DNA of 64,000 nt. Origin: [Mycobacterium] zoologicum. GTDB taxonomy: Bacteria; Actinomycetota; Actinomycetes; Mycobacteriales; Mycobacteriaceae. The notes beneath the pieces are model-generated. The model was given only the letters and a program-made list of their open reading frames with translations. It had not been told where the DNA came from and searched no databases. The stretch spans positions 938,502 through 1,002,501 of the forward strand of contig NZ_CP083985.1 of the NCBI RefSeq assembly GCF_020172665.1, written 5' to 3'. Both the position numbers and the translations under genes were made by a program. Positions 1 through 8,112 of the stretch are shown in pieces. The stretch's first letter is position 1. Each line of letters opens with the position of its first letter.

Positions 1-354
1 GATGTTGCGTATCAGCCGCCGCGGGAAGCCCAGCGGATGAGCACCCGGCAGCGCAAGGCGCTCGATGAGTTGATCCGCGCCTTCACCGCCGGCGAGGCCC
101 CGGCCGCCGCCGGGGCGGATTTCGGCCGGTTGCTGGCCGCGCGGGAAAACCTGCAGGCCGCGCTGGCCGACACCGGCCAGCCAGCGGCGGCCGAGCGGCT
201 CGCCGAGGCGGCGCGCGACGCGGTGGCACGCATCGACGAGGTCATCGATGCGCTGTTCGCCGCGTCGACCGACCAGGACGCACCCGATGGCGCACCATGG
301 TCACAGTTGACCGTAGGACAGGGGGACGGCGGACCAGCGCACGCAGTCAGGTAG
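1..354 (+). CDS. Hypothetical protein, 5' end cut by window
   Basis: The reading frame is open from base 1 to the TAG at 352-354, so this is probably the C-terminal 117 residues of a longer protein. An internal ATG at 37 could also be a start, with a weak GGGAAG about 12 bases before it. The visible part is Ala/Arg/Glu-rich and strongly helical in character, with a stretch that looks coiled-coil-like between roughly residues 30 and 90 and a Gly/Pro tail. No domain is recognised. It lies 39 bp before the next gene on the same strand, so it may share a transcript with it. No function is proposed. Confidence 0.45.
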   Translation, partial: DVAYQPPREAQRMSTRQRKALDELIRAFTAGEAPAAAGADFGRLLAARENLQAALADTGQPAAAERLAEAARDAVARIDEVIDALFAASTDQDAPDGAPWSQLTVGQGDGGPAHAVR

Positions 355-393
355 AGCCACTCGCGCACGGCGGTCGGCAGAAGGGGCGGTGTT

Positions 394-942
394 GTGATTC
401 CGGAGTTGGACCCAACGCACGGGTTGTTGCCCCCCGGCCGATATCGTGCAACCCGGATCGAGGTGCGTCAGCGCTTCGTCGACGGGCGTGGCGCTCATCG
501 ACAGAGGCTGTGGCAGGATTGGGAGTCTGCGACGAACCTGCTGCGCCGACACGTGCACGTCAACGCCGCGTGGCTTTACGGGCAATTCCTTTCCGACGAT
601 CCCGAACCACAGGTGGTGTCCTGTGCGTACTGGGCCGAGGACCTTGAGCTGGCCAAGGCGCACCTGAACCCCACCAGCGTCCACACGCTGGCAGCCTTTG
701 CCCAACGGGGTAAGGTCCGCCGCATTGTCGGAGTGCAGGTGGACACTCAACTCCTCGCCTGGCACTGCCAGCCCGACCCGAACACCGAGGACCGCTATCT
801 GACCCCGTACCTTGAACGCCGCGGGCAGGTGGATGATTACCTGCAGCGAATACGATGCGGCACACGCGGTTCGATCCCGGCGCGGGACGACGCCTTGCCG
901 CGCCGCGGCTATGTGGAGGTGATCGTCGATGACTACCAGTGA
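394..942 (+). CDS. DUF6932-like (nucleotidyltransferase-like) protein
   Basis: This gene encodes 182 residues from a GTG start. The N-terminus reads IPELDPTHGLLPPGRYRAT, followed by a segment with paired Trp (LWQDWESA) and then AWLYGQFLSDDPEPQVV. That layout resembles the DUF6932 family, which I recall as nucleotidyltransferase-like, where the segment after the AWL.G.FLS stretch carries the acidic residues. Here D60, D61 and E63 are visible. The assignment is from pattern memory only. The stop overlaps the next gene by 14 bp, so the two are translationally coupled and probably work together. Catalysis is not proven by the sequence. A toxin-like or defence role is an inference from neighbouring accessory genes. 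Confidence 0.55.
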   Translation: MIPELDPTHGLLPPGRYRATRIEVRQRFVDGRGAHRQRLWQDWESATNLLRRHVHVNAAWLYGQFLSDDPEPQVVSCAYWAEDLELAKAHLNPTSVHTLAAFAQRGKVRRIVGVQVDTQLLAWHCQPDPNTEDRYLTPYLERRGQVDDYLQRIRCGTRGSIPARDDALPRRGYVEVIVDDYQ

Positions 943-1927
943 CAGCGACGAACAGCTGGACCGGATGCAGGCCGCGATCCTGGCCGCGATGGCCGGCGAC
1001 GACTCACCGACTTGGACCACGCCTGACGACCTGTCCCGGATCAGCATCGAGGCCCTGATCGACGACGACGACGGCCTGGGCCGCACCCGCGCTTCGCGGG
1101 GCAACATCCGCATCACCGGCGAAGGGGTGACCGGTGCGTCGGCACGGGTGTCGGAGGTGGCGCGGGTCATGACCGGATTTCAGCGGCTGGCCACCGCGGT
1201 CGGCGCCGCCCAGCAAGGGGACAAATCATTGGGGCGCCAACCCAACGCCGACGTGCGCCACCGCACCGATCTGCTGCTGAAGGCCTCACCCGGCCCGGGT
1301 TCGATCGTGCTGACGATCATGCCGGCAACCTCGCCGATCACCGAAACCGGACACGGGGACGGCAAGGTCGGCATGTTCGCCGAACTCGAAACCACCGACC
1401 AGCTGCTCGACACCGCGATCGGGGCGGCCATCGACGTATTCACCGCCGGCAATGACATTGGCCCTAGCCCGGCGAACTCGGTGTTCGTGCGAGAACTCGG
1501 CGAGATGGGGCCCCGTACCGCCTCCGCGGTGCGCGATTTGTCCAAGACGCTGGACCGCGCCGGATTCGACATCGAAATCGACTGGCAACAACCCGAACGC
1601 ACCACCCGCAGGGTCACCGTATCCGCCGCCGCGGCCGCCTACATCGCGACCACCGTCGAAAACGCCAACCTCGATGAGCAGTACGTCGAGGTCATCGGCG
1701 AATACCTCACCGTCAGCGCCGTATCATCCTGGCTGATCCAACAAGACGACGGCGACACCGTCACCGTCAAACTCGGCCGGATCGGCGGACACGAAACCCG
1801 CGGACTCGCCGTCGGCGACAGGGTACGCATCGACGCGATTATGAAGATCGAAACCACGCCAGGCGGCGCGGTCAAAACCACGTACACCGCCCAAGCCGTC
1901 CACCGCCTCGGGGACGAGCAGTCCTAG
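929..1927 (+). CDS. Hypothetical partner of the DUF6932-like gene
   Basis: This 332-residue soluble protein starts at an ATG inside the end of the preceding gene, after GGAGGTGATCGTCG, which holds a good ribosome binding site. The N-terminal 40 residues are acidic (EALIDDDDGL). The middle is a mixed alpha/beta region without recognisable motifs. The C-terminal 60 residues (VTVKLGRIGGHETRGLAVGDRVRIDAIMK is the flavour, near residues 275-305) look like a small beta barrel, possibly OB-like. There is no signal peptide or membrane segment. The 14-bp overlap with the upstream gene is the only functional clue. I do not recognise the family and assign no function. Confidence 0.65.
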   Translation: MTTSDSDEQLDRMQAAILAAMAGDDSPTWTTPDDLSRISIEALIDDDDGLGRTRASRGNIRITGEGVTGASARVSEVARVMTGFQRLATAVGAAQQGDKSLGRQPNADVRHRTDLLLKASPGPGSIVLTIMPATSPITETGHGDGKVGMFAELETTDQLLDTAIGAAIDVFTAGNDIGPSPANSVFVRELGEMGPRTASAVRDLSKTLDRAGFDIEIDWQQPERTTRRVTVSAAAAAYIATTVENANLDEQYVEVIGEYLTVSAVSSWLIQQDDGDTVTVKLGRIGGHETRGLAVGDRVRIDAIMKIETTPGGAVKTTYTAQAVHRLGDEQS

Positions 1928-2066
1928 CGCCCTCGTTGAGATGTACTGCGCGGCCTACTGATCAGGGCGTCCGTCGTGGCGGTGGCCGCCGCGCGTTGTC
2001 GGCGTGGTACGCCGGTCTCCACCGGGCCAAACCGGCCGCGCTTCTCGCGACACGCTGTTTCATTAA

Positions 2067-2102
2067 GCGCGATAATATCGCATCATCGCGATATTATCGC
2101 GC
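2067..2102. promoter_or_regulatory. Double palindromic operator before the XRE/ImmA pair
   Basis: Two 15-bp arms, GCGCGATAATATCGC at 2067-2081 and its exact reverse complement at 2088-2102, are separated by ATCATC. Each arm also contains its own near-perfect 13-bp dyad (GCGATA-A-TATCGC), so the site offers two binding units with centres 19 bp apart. TATTAT at 2092-2097 fits a -10 box and would start transcription at about 2104, where the GTG lies, so the mRNA may be leaderless. The XRE-type regulator encoded downstream is the obvious candidate repressor. That is inference; the repeats themselves are directly seen. Confidence 0.75.
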
Positions 2103-2103
2103 C

Positions 2104-2724
2104 GTGAGAAACATTCAGCATCTCGTACATCGGATATCGCCGCTGGTCGAACCGCTCCATGACGCCTTCGGCCATGCACGGCATCGGCTTGAGGTGCTGG
2201 GCATCACCACCGGTGACGACAAGCGATGGTTACGGACCGCGCACTACCGCAGCGAGGTCTTCGACTACTTGAGCGCGCACGCGGTCGACAGCTGGTCCAT
2301 CGATTGGAAGCGGCATAGTCAAAACGGCGCTATCCACCTCATTCACTCAGGCAGTGACTTAGCGATACGGCTCCTACGTGAGGCACCCACTCCCGGCGGT
2401 GTGCCGTGCGCCGGATCCAACACCCGCCGCCGTGCCTACTATCGCAACCGGCCGTGCGCGCAGCTGGCGTTGTGGGGGGCGTCCAAAAACCTCTCCCACA
2501 ACCTGCTGACATTATGGGATGAATGCGACGCCGAGGTCTCACTGCGAGTCGTGCGCCCCATAGGGCCAGGTAGCTCGCACCGCGGTGTGCCGATCGATTT
2601 GTCGGCCGACCTCCCGCGAACGCAAACTGACTTCGAGGCAATGCGTTTCGAGGTCCTAGACGAAGACCTTGACGAGACCACGGTCAGCTACGACGAGGAG
2701 GACGGCAGTGGCGGGAGCGCCTAG
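2104..2724 (+). CDS. Hypothetical protein upstream of XRE/ImmA gene
   Basis: This gene encodes 206 residues from the GTG at 2104, chosen because the frame further upstream runs through the palindromic operator at 2067-2102. The protein is basic in its first two thirds (many Arg and His) and ends in a very acidic tail, DEDLDETTVSYDEEDG. Two Trp-containing segments (DSWSIDWKRH and LALWGASKNL) stand out. No transmembrane segment or known motif is seen. The stop overlaps the next gene's GTG by 17 bp, implying coupled expression with a metalloprotease regulator. It could be the substrate or toxin partner of that protein. This is unproven and the family is not recognised. Confidence 0.6.
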   Translation: MRNIQHLVHRISPLVEPLHDAFGHARHRLEVLGITTGDDKRWLRTAHYRSEVFDYLSAHAVDSWSIDWKRHSQNGAIHLIHSGSDLAIRLLREAPTPGGVPCAGSNTRRRAYYRNRPCAQLALWGASKNLSHNLLTLWDECDAEVSLRVVRPIGPGSSHRGVPIDLSADLPRTQTDFEAMRFEVLDEDLDETTVSYDEEDGSGGSA

Positions 2725-3817
2725 CCCCGGTGCCCGGCTAAACGACCTTCGCGAACTGCTCCAGCTGACACAAACCGAACTGGCTCAGAAGGCCGGTGTA
2801 CCTCAATCGACGATCTCCGCGGTCGAAAGGGGCGATCGAGAGCTGTCGCCAGCATTGGTTGCTACAGTCTGCGCGGCCGTGCGAATGCCGCTGTCGTTCT
2901 TCGATTCGGTGTCATCGCCCGTGGACCCGGCAGCAGTGCATTTTCGTAAGACCGCCGGTGCGGGCGCCAAAGCTACCAGGGCTGCGCTGCGCTGCTTCGA
3001 GGAGCTACAACGCATTGCCAGTCGACTTATGGAGGCATCGGAAAGAACGCCGTTAGCTCTTGAACCGGTCACCGCTGATATCACCGCCGCGGATATCGAA
3101 GGTATCGCAACGGCTACCCGGGATGAACTCGGGATTCCGCGGAACCAACCCATTACGCATGTCATGCGTGCCGTTGAGCGTGCAGGGGCGGCCGTTGCCC
3201 CGCTGGTTCGACTCGGGGCGGAACATCCAGCGTTTGATGGCCATTCCGGGATGTCCAGAGCAACACCGAAATCAGCACTGGTGATGTACACGCCGACGAG
3301 TGCCGGCGACCGGCAGCGGTTCACAGTCGCGCATGAGCTGGGCCATTTGAAGCTGCATCACCACCGGGACGTGGGTGACGAGCGGTTACGCGAGAAAGAA
3401 GCGCACCGCTTTGCCGGCGCGTTCTTATACCCGAGCGAAGTAGCCGCAGCCGATATCTCAGAGTCACTGAGCCTTAACGGATACGCGCGCATCAAGGCCC
3501 GCTGGGGGATCGCGATACAGGCATTGATCCAGCGAGGCCGGGATCTGCGTCTTATCTCTCCCGATCGGCATAGGTCGCTGATGATTCAGGTGTCATCAAG
3601 GGGATGGCGCAAACATGAGCCGGTCGAGGTCGGGGTTGAAGAACCAATTCTGCTGTGGCACATGCTATCGTCGACCTACGGGGATGCGCCGTACATGGCA
3701 GCGTCGCATACCTTCGGCATCGACCCCGAGCGACTAGAACTCTGGATACCAAACCGTGCGGCTTCCCACACCCTGGGCGGCGACGTTCTGCCACTGATTC
3801 GAAGACAGCGAGCGTGA
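2708..3817 (+). CDS. XRE HTH fused to ImmA/IrrE metalloprotease
   Basis: This gene encodes 369 residues from the GTG at 2708, which follows GAGGAGGA; an ATG at 2669 lies deep in the previous gene and is less likely. Residues about 10-65 form an XRE helix-turn-helix (LTQTELAQKAGVPQSTIS). The C-terminal part has the zincin motif HELGH at 209-213 with the trailing EAHRFAGAFLYP, typical of ImmA/IrrE peptidases that cleave regulators in phage, mobile-element and stress systems. With the overlapping upstream gene it forms a two-gene, probably autoregulated module like toxin-antitoxin or phage-type regulator pairs. The family assignment is firm; the biological role is inferred. Confidence 0.88.
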   Translation: MAGAPSPGARLNDLRELLQLTQTELAQKAGVPQSTISAVERGDRELSPALVATVCAAVRMPLSFFDSVSSPVDPAAVHFRKTAGAGAKATRAALRCFEELQRIASRLMEASERTPLALEPVTADITAADIEGIATATRDELGIPRNQPITHVMRAVERAGAAVAPLVRLGAEHPAFDGHSGMSRATPKSALVMYTPTSAGDRQRFTVAHELGHLKLHHHRDVGDERLREKEAHRFAGAFLYPSEVAAADISESLSLNGYARIKARWGIAIQALIQRGRDLRLISPDRHRSLMIQVSSRGWRKHEPVEVGVEEPILLWHMLSSTYGDAPYMAASHTFGIDPERLELWIPNRAASHTLGGDVLPLIRRQRA

Positions 3818-4400
3818 CTCGACCAAGGCGCGCCCGACCGGCAACGGTGAATCCGCAGGCCCCTGGTACGGGGTAGGCGGCGTAGGCGATCATCGGCCCG
3901 GGCGCGGTGCTCGGTCGCGTGCGTGTGGTGTACTGCTGCCCACGGGACACCAGTCAGCAGGGCGCGAGCACCAGCACAATTGCCAGGACCACCAAGCGCG
4001 GATGGGTGTGGCCCCACATCAGGGGGCAACGGTCGAGGCCGATCATTGCCTCGACGAGCCTGAAGCGCCATGAATCATCCCAGGGCCACACGGGTGGTCG
4101 GGGTTCCCGCCTTCGTCGTGGTCGTGGTCACGAGGCTGTTTTGCTAGCCGGTTCCGGCGAATAGGCCGGTAAGGTGCGCCTTTGAGCCCAGAGCATAGTT
4201 CGGGCGCTGAGGGAAGTCGCAGCCGAACAGCGCGGCCTGGGGCGAAGGCGTGAGCTGCCCTCGGCAATGTGACGATGCCCAAGGCCTTCGCGCGGCACGG
4301 CTCGTGCGACGGCGGGCCGCGAGTTCATCGCCGGCGGTGCTGCAGATCAGCGGACCAGAGCTGGCAGACCGGTAGGTCCGCCGCTGTCTGGCGGTCTTAC
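3818..4400. other. 583-bp stretch without a convincing gene
   Basis: No reading frame on either strand here has both a plausible start and recognisable protein character. The only item of note is a minus-strand 30-codon frame at 3954-4046 (starting MIGLDRCPLMWGH and ending in a hydrophobic stretch LVVLAIVLVLAPC), preceded in another frame by His/Asp-rich coding-like sequence (DHDHDEGGNPDH) at about 4065-4135. This looks like a decayed small metal-related membrane gene rather than a functional one. The stretch separates the XRE/ImmA module from the metal island and may hold its left boundary. Confidence 0.4.
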
Positions 4401-5078
4401 CTAATGGTCGCCCATCGGGCGGCGCTCACCGGTGCAGCTGGTCGGTTCCACGAGCAGCAGTGTCGAGCGTTCACCAGCGCGGCGAGCACGGCGGCGGCGG
4501 ATGATGAAGACTGTCGCGGCGGCGATGAGGACGGCGAGGGTCCCGGCGATGATGAGGGCGGCGGGCGAGTGCAAAGAGTGGGCAACGGTCCGCCAGTTCG
4601 CGCCGATGGCGTAGCCGGCTCCGGCCAGTGCCGTGGTCCAGGGCAGGCATCCCAGCAGGGTGTAGATGCCGAAGCGGGCCGGTCGCATACCGGCGAGCCC
4701 GGCCGGAAGCGAAATGAAGCTGCGGATGACCGGCAGCAGGCGCCCGTAGAACACCGAGGCGGCACCGTGGCGGGCAAACCATCGCTGCGCTCGGTCGAGG
4801 TGGGCCTTGTTTAGCCACCGGTGGTGGCCCCAGCGGCGCAGGGCGGCCCGGCCGCCGTAGCGGCCCGCCGCCCAGCCCAGATAGCTGCCGGCCAGGTTGC
4901 CGGCGGTGCCGGCCGCGATCACCAGCGGGAGGTCCATGTGTATGCCGGCCACCGCGCCGCCGGCCAGCGCTCCACCGAGCAGCATGGTGGCCTCGGAGGA
5001 AATCGGGATGCCGGCCGACTCGGCCACCATCAGCGCAAAGACCGCGACCAGCCCGAAACTGATAACGAATTGCTGCAT
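4401..5078 (-). CDS. DedA family membrane protein
   Basis: This gene encodes 225 residues from the ATG at 5078, preceded by AAAGGGG. The sequence has the DedA layout: an N-terminal hydrophobic helix, ESAGIPISSEATMLLGGALAG (the conserved E and P region), then GNLAGSYLGWAAGRYGG, a central soluble segment (HLDRAQRWFARHG), the FYGRLLPVIRSFISLPAG motif with its conserved arginines, and terminal membrane helices. DedA proteins are inner-membrane lipid scramblases or flippases and affect proton motive force and drug or metal sensitivity. It is divergent from pacL1-ctpC, so it may belong to the metal island, but no link to metals is shown by the sequence itself. Confidence 0.85.
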   Translation of the reverse strand: MQQFVISFGLVAVFALMVAESAGIPISSEATMLLGGALAGGAVAGIHMDLPLVIAAGTAGNLAGSYLGWAAGRYGGRAALRRWGHHRWLNKAHLDRAQRWFARHGAASVFYGRLLPVIRSFISLPAGLAGMRPARFGIYTLLGCLPWTTALAGAGYAIGANWRTVAHSLHSPAALIIAGTLAVLIAAATVFIIRRRRARRAGERSTLLLVEPTSCTGERRPMGDH

Positions 5079-5268
5079 GAATCCCCTTTCAGGGCAGCCC
5101 CCATGGTCGCAGGAGCTCGGCTGTGGCCGGGTCGCGGCAAGCAGCGTCCGACACCCGCGGATCCATAATACATGTTGATATTGCAATGTTTAGATGTTAA
5201 CGTCAGCGGCGAAGGATTGAGCGGTATGCCAACTGGGGCAGAAGCGGAACGAAAGGTTACTGATCGCA
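5079..5268. promoter_or_regulatory. Divergent dedA / pacL1-ctpC promoter region
   Basis: This gap between divergent genes has an AT-rich core at 5161-5212 in otherwise GC-rich DNA. It contains ATGTTGATATTGCAATG at 5172-5188, which resembles the TGATAT-centred elements upstream of cmtR (24957-24974) and at 27035-27052. An ArsR/SmtB-type repressor such as CmtR could bind there. This is a similarity argument only. Confidence 0.4.
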
Positions 5269-5550
5269 ATGTATGGATTGTTGGCGAAAGCGGGGGCCAC
5301 GGTGGTCACCGGGCTGGTCGGGGTCAGCGCCTACGAGGTGTTGAAGAAGGCGCTCGGGAAGGCGCCCGTTCGCCGGGCCGCCGTCGCAACGACGGAGTTG
5401 GGTTTGCGCGGGACGCGGCGCGCCGAGGTCGTCGCGGAGTCGGCCCGGCTGAAGGCCTCCGATGTGATGGCCGAGGCCCGCGAGCGTATCGGCGAAGAGG
5501 TCCAGCCTCCTGCCGCCGCTGACGTGCACGACCACGACCACGACCACTGA
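5269..5550 (+). CDS. pacL1: PacL1-like DUF1490 metal-chaperone protein
   Basis: This 93-residue DUF1490 protein has an N-terminal membrane segment (GLLAKAGATVVTGLVGVSAY), an amphipathic helical middle rich in Arg and Glu, and a His/Asp tail ending HDHDHDH. Its size and layout match PacL1 (Rv3269) of M. tuberculosis, a membrane protein that partners the zinc exporter CtpC and binds metal through a similar C-terminal His/Asp motif. The stop overlaps the ATPase start by one base (TGATG), so the two are co-translated. Function is inferred from homology, the adjacent ATPase and the tail. Two paralogues lie at 17074-17388 and 24224-24508. Confidence 0.88.
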   Translation: MYGLLAKAGATVVTGLVGVSAYEVLKKALGKAPVRRAAVATTELGLRGTRRAEVVAESARLKASDVMAEARERIGEEVQPPAAADVHDHDHDH

Positions 5551-7859
5551 TGGCGTCGGTGACTGCTGCCAACCATGCCGCGCTGACGATCGTGTCGGAT
5601 GCGGCTGTCGATGATCCTGCTTTCGAGGTGGCTTCCGATGCGGCCGGGCGGATGCGGGTCACGGTTGCGTGGGTCTGTTCGAATTCGCGTCGTGCCGTGG
5701 CGGTGGAAGAGTCGGTGGGCCGCCAGCCCGGGGTGCGGGCAGTGCACGCCTACCCACACACCGGATCGGTGGTGGTGTGGTACTCGCCACGGCGCGCCGA
5801 TCGGCCGTCGCTGCTAGCGGCGATCGCCGCGGCTGAGCATGTGGCCGACGAGATGATCCCCGCGCGCACGCCGCGATCAGCTGACGTCCGCAACACCGAT
5901 GTGCTGCGCATGGTCATCGGCGGGGCGGCCCTGTTCCTACTGGGTGTGCGCCGTTACGGCTTCCGGCGGCCGCCGATGCTGGGCCCAACCGGGCAGTTGG
6001 TCGCCACCGGGGCAACCGTCTTCATGGGCTATCCGTTCCTGCGCGGCGCGCTGCGGTCGCTGCGCTCGGGTCGCGCGGGCACCGACACGTTGGTCACTGC
6101 GGCGATCATCGCCAGCCTTGTCCTGCGCGAGAACGTGGTCGCGCTCACCGTGCTGTGGCTGCTCAATATCGGTGAGTATCTGCAAGATCTGACCGTGCGG
6201 CGCACCCGGCGGGCGATCTCCGAGCTGCTGCGCGGCACCGCCGACACCGCGTGGATCCGTACCGCCGACGGCACCGAGGTCCAGGTGCCGATCGACACGG
6301 TGGAGATCGGTGACGAGGTGATCGTGCACGATCACGTGGCGATCCCGGTCGATGGCGAGGTCATCGACGGGGAGGCGGTTGTCGATCAGGCCGCGATCAC
6401 CGGGGAAAACCTGCCGGTCAGCATCATCGCGGGGGCAGCGGTGCACGCCGGGTCGGTGGTGGTGCGCGGACGGTTGGTGGTACGCGCCCGCGCGGTGGGT
6501 AAGGAAACGGTGATCGGCCGCATCGTTACCCGCGTCGAGGAGGCCCAGCTCGATCGGGCGCCGATCCAGACCGTCGGGGAGAACTTCTCGCGGCGCTTCG
6601 TGCCCGCGTCGTTCCTGCTGTCGGCACTCACCTTGGTGCTCACCGGCGATGTCCGCCGGGCGATGACGATGCTGCTGATCGCCTGCCCGTGCGCGGTGGG
6701 GCTGTCCACGCCGACGGCGATCAGTGCGGCGATCGGCAACGGGGCGCGCCGCGGCATCCTGATCAAGGGCGGCTCGCATCTGGAGCGGGCGGGCCAGGTG
6801 GACGCGATGGTGTTCGACAAAACCGGCACGCTCACGGTGGGACGCCCGGTGGTGACGAATATTGTTGCACTGCATAAGGGCTGGCAGCCCGAGGAGGTCT
6901 TGGCCTATGCCGCCAGCTCGGAGATCCACTCGCGTCACCCACTGGCCGAGGCGGTGATCCGCTCGACCGAGGAACGCCATATCAGTATTCCGCCGCACGA
7001 GCAATGCGAGGTGCTGGTAGGGCTGGGGATGCGCACCTGGGCCGATGGGCAGATCCTGCTGCTGGGCAGCCCGTCGCTGCTGCGCGCCGAGAAGGTCCGG
7101 GTGTCGAAGAAAGCCACAGAGTGGGTCGACAAGCTGCGCAAGCAGGCCGAAACCCCGCTGCTGCTTGCGGTGGACGGCACGCTGGTGGGGTTGATCAGCC
7201 TGCGCGACGAGGTCCGTCCCGAGGCCGCTGAGGTCTTGACGAAGCTGCGAGCCAACGGAATACGCCGGATCGTCATGCTCACCGGCGACCATTCCGATAC
7301 CGCCGCCGCGGTTGCGGGCGAACTCGGCATCGACGAGTGGCGCGCCGAAGTACTCCCCGACGACAAACTCGAGGCGGTACGCGCGCTGCAGGCAGAGGGG
7401 TACGTCGTGGGGATGGTCGGCGACGGGGTCAATGACGCCCCGGCGCTGGCGAGCGCCGATATCGGGATCGCGATGGGGTTGGCCGGAACCGATGTGGCCG
7501 TCGAGACCGCCGATGTCGCATTGGCTAACGACAACCTGCAACGCCTGCTCGACGTGCCCGACCTGGGCGCACGTGCCGTCCAGGTCATCCGGCAGAACTA
7601 CGGCATGTCGATCGCGGTCAACGCCGCCGGGCTGCTGATCGGGGCCGTCGGCGCGCTGTCGCCGGTGCTCGCGGCGATCCTGCACAACGCGTCCTCGGTG
7701 GCTGTGGCCACTAACAGCTCCCGGCTGATCCGCTACCGCCTCGCCGGTAACGGATCGCGTGATGGCGGGGTCCAGTCCACCGAGACGGAGGGCGGTCGCC
7801 AGCGGCGGGGCGGCGCGATGGTCTCGGTCTCGTCGGCGGATCTAGAACCGCCTCGCTGA
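5550..7859 (+). CDS. ctpC: CtpC-like P1B metal-exporting ATPase
   Basis: This gene encodes 769 residues, slightly longer than CtpC of M. tuberculosis (718). The N-terminal part is a degenerate HMA-like domain ([15 protein letters not shown]) lacking CxxC. Catalytic signatures are visible: TGE at 284-286, the membrane metal site CPC at 379-381, phosphorylation motif DKTGT from D423, the SRHPLAE nucleotide-binding segment, GDGVND at 624-629 and the last-helix motif HNASSVAVATNSSRL. CtpC exports zinc and perhaps manganese in mycobacteria. Coupling to the His/Asp-tailed PacL1 supports zinc as substrate. The C-terminal 40 residues after the last helix are an unconserved Gly/Arg/Ser tail. A strong hairpin at 7911 ends the unit. 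Confidence 0.92.
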   Translation: MASVTAANHAALTIVSDAAVDDPAFEVASDAAGRMRVTVAWVCSNSRRAVAVEESVGRQPGVRAVHAYPHTGSVVVWYSPRRADRPSLLAAIAAAEHVADEMIPARTPRSADVRNTDVLRMVIGGAALFLLGVRRYGFRRPPMLGPTGQLVATGATVFMGYPFLRGALRSLRSGRAGTDTLVTAAIIASLVLRENVVALTVLWLLNIGEYLQDLTVRRTRRAISELLRGTADTAWIRTADGTEVQVPIDTVEIGDEVIVHDHVAIPVDGEVIDGEAVVDQAAITGENLPVSIIAGAAVHAGSVVVRGRLVVRARAVGKETVIGRIVTRVEEAQLDRAPIQTVGENFSRRFVPASFLLSALTLVLTGDVRRAMTMLLIACPCAVGLSTPTAISAAIGNGARRGILIKGGSHLERAGQVDAMVFDKTGTLTVGRPVVTNIVALHKGWQPEEVLAYAASSEIHSRHPLAEAVIRSTEERHISIPPHEQCEVLVGLGMRTWADGQILLLGSPSLLRAEKVRVSKKATEWVDKLRKQAETPLLLAVDGTLVGLISLRDEVRPEAAEVLTKLRANGIRRIVMLTGDHSDTAAAVAGELGIDEWRAEVLPDDKLEAVRALQAEGYVVGMVGDGVNDAPALASADIGIAMGLAGTDVAVETADVALANDNLQRLLDVPDLGARAVQVIRQNYGMSIAVNAAGLLIGAVGALSPVLAAILHNASSVAVATNSSRLIRYRLAGNGSRDGGVQSTETEGGRQRRGGAMVSVSSADLEPPR

Positions 7860-7910
7860 CGGTCGCCTAACGTCGGCGTGTGTGTGGTGAGCGTCGCGCA
7901 CCGATGAACG

Positions 7911-7945
7911 GGGTGCCTACCGCCAGTTCCTGGCGGTAGGCACCC
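7911..7945 (+). terminator. Strong hairpin after ctpC
   Basis: The arms GGGTGCCTACCGCCAG (7911-7926) and CTGGCGGTAGGCACCC (7930-7945) are perfect 16-bp complements around a TTC loop. No U-run follows, as is usual for mycobacterial terminators. It lies 51 bp after the ctpC stop and upstream of the next gene, so it should end the pacL1-ctpC transcript. Confidence 0.8.
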
Positions 7946-8112
7946 TGGCCTGGGGGTGTCGACCGCCTACAATCGAGGTCACCCGGGGTCCTACCGGGTG
8001 ATGAGTGGGGTTTTGGCGGCGGCGCGCTGCTGCCGAGCGGGTAGGTGTGGCGGTCGTGGGTCCCGCCGCCGTGGCCTGATCATAAGAGCAATCAAATGCA
8101 GATAGTGGGGTT

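Noticed and set aside
1936..2103. N-terminal extension of the gene at 2104
   Set aside because: The extension would translate through the palindromic operator and has no binding site; the GTG at 2104 fits the predicted transcription start.
3954..4046. 30-codon hydrophobic minus-strand frame
   Set aside because: No ribosome binding site, interrupted neighbouring frame and no recognised family; described only as part of the gene-poor stretch.
5937..7685. Very long minus-strand open frame inside ctpC
   Set aside because: It mirrors a high-GC coding gene with all P-type ATPase motifs on the plus strand. The antisense protein is Arg/Gln/His-rich without domain character.
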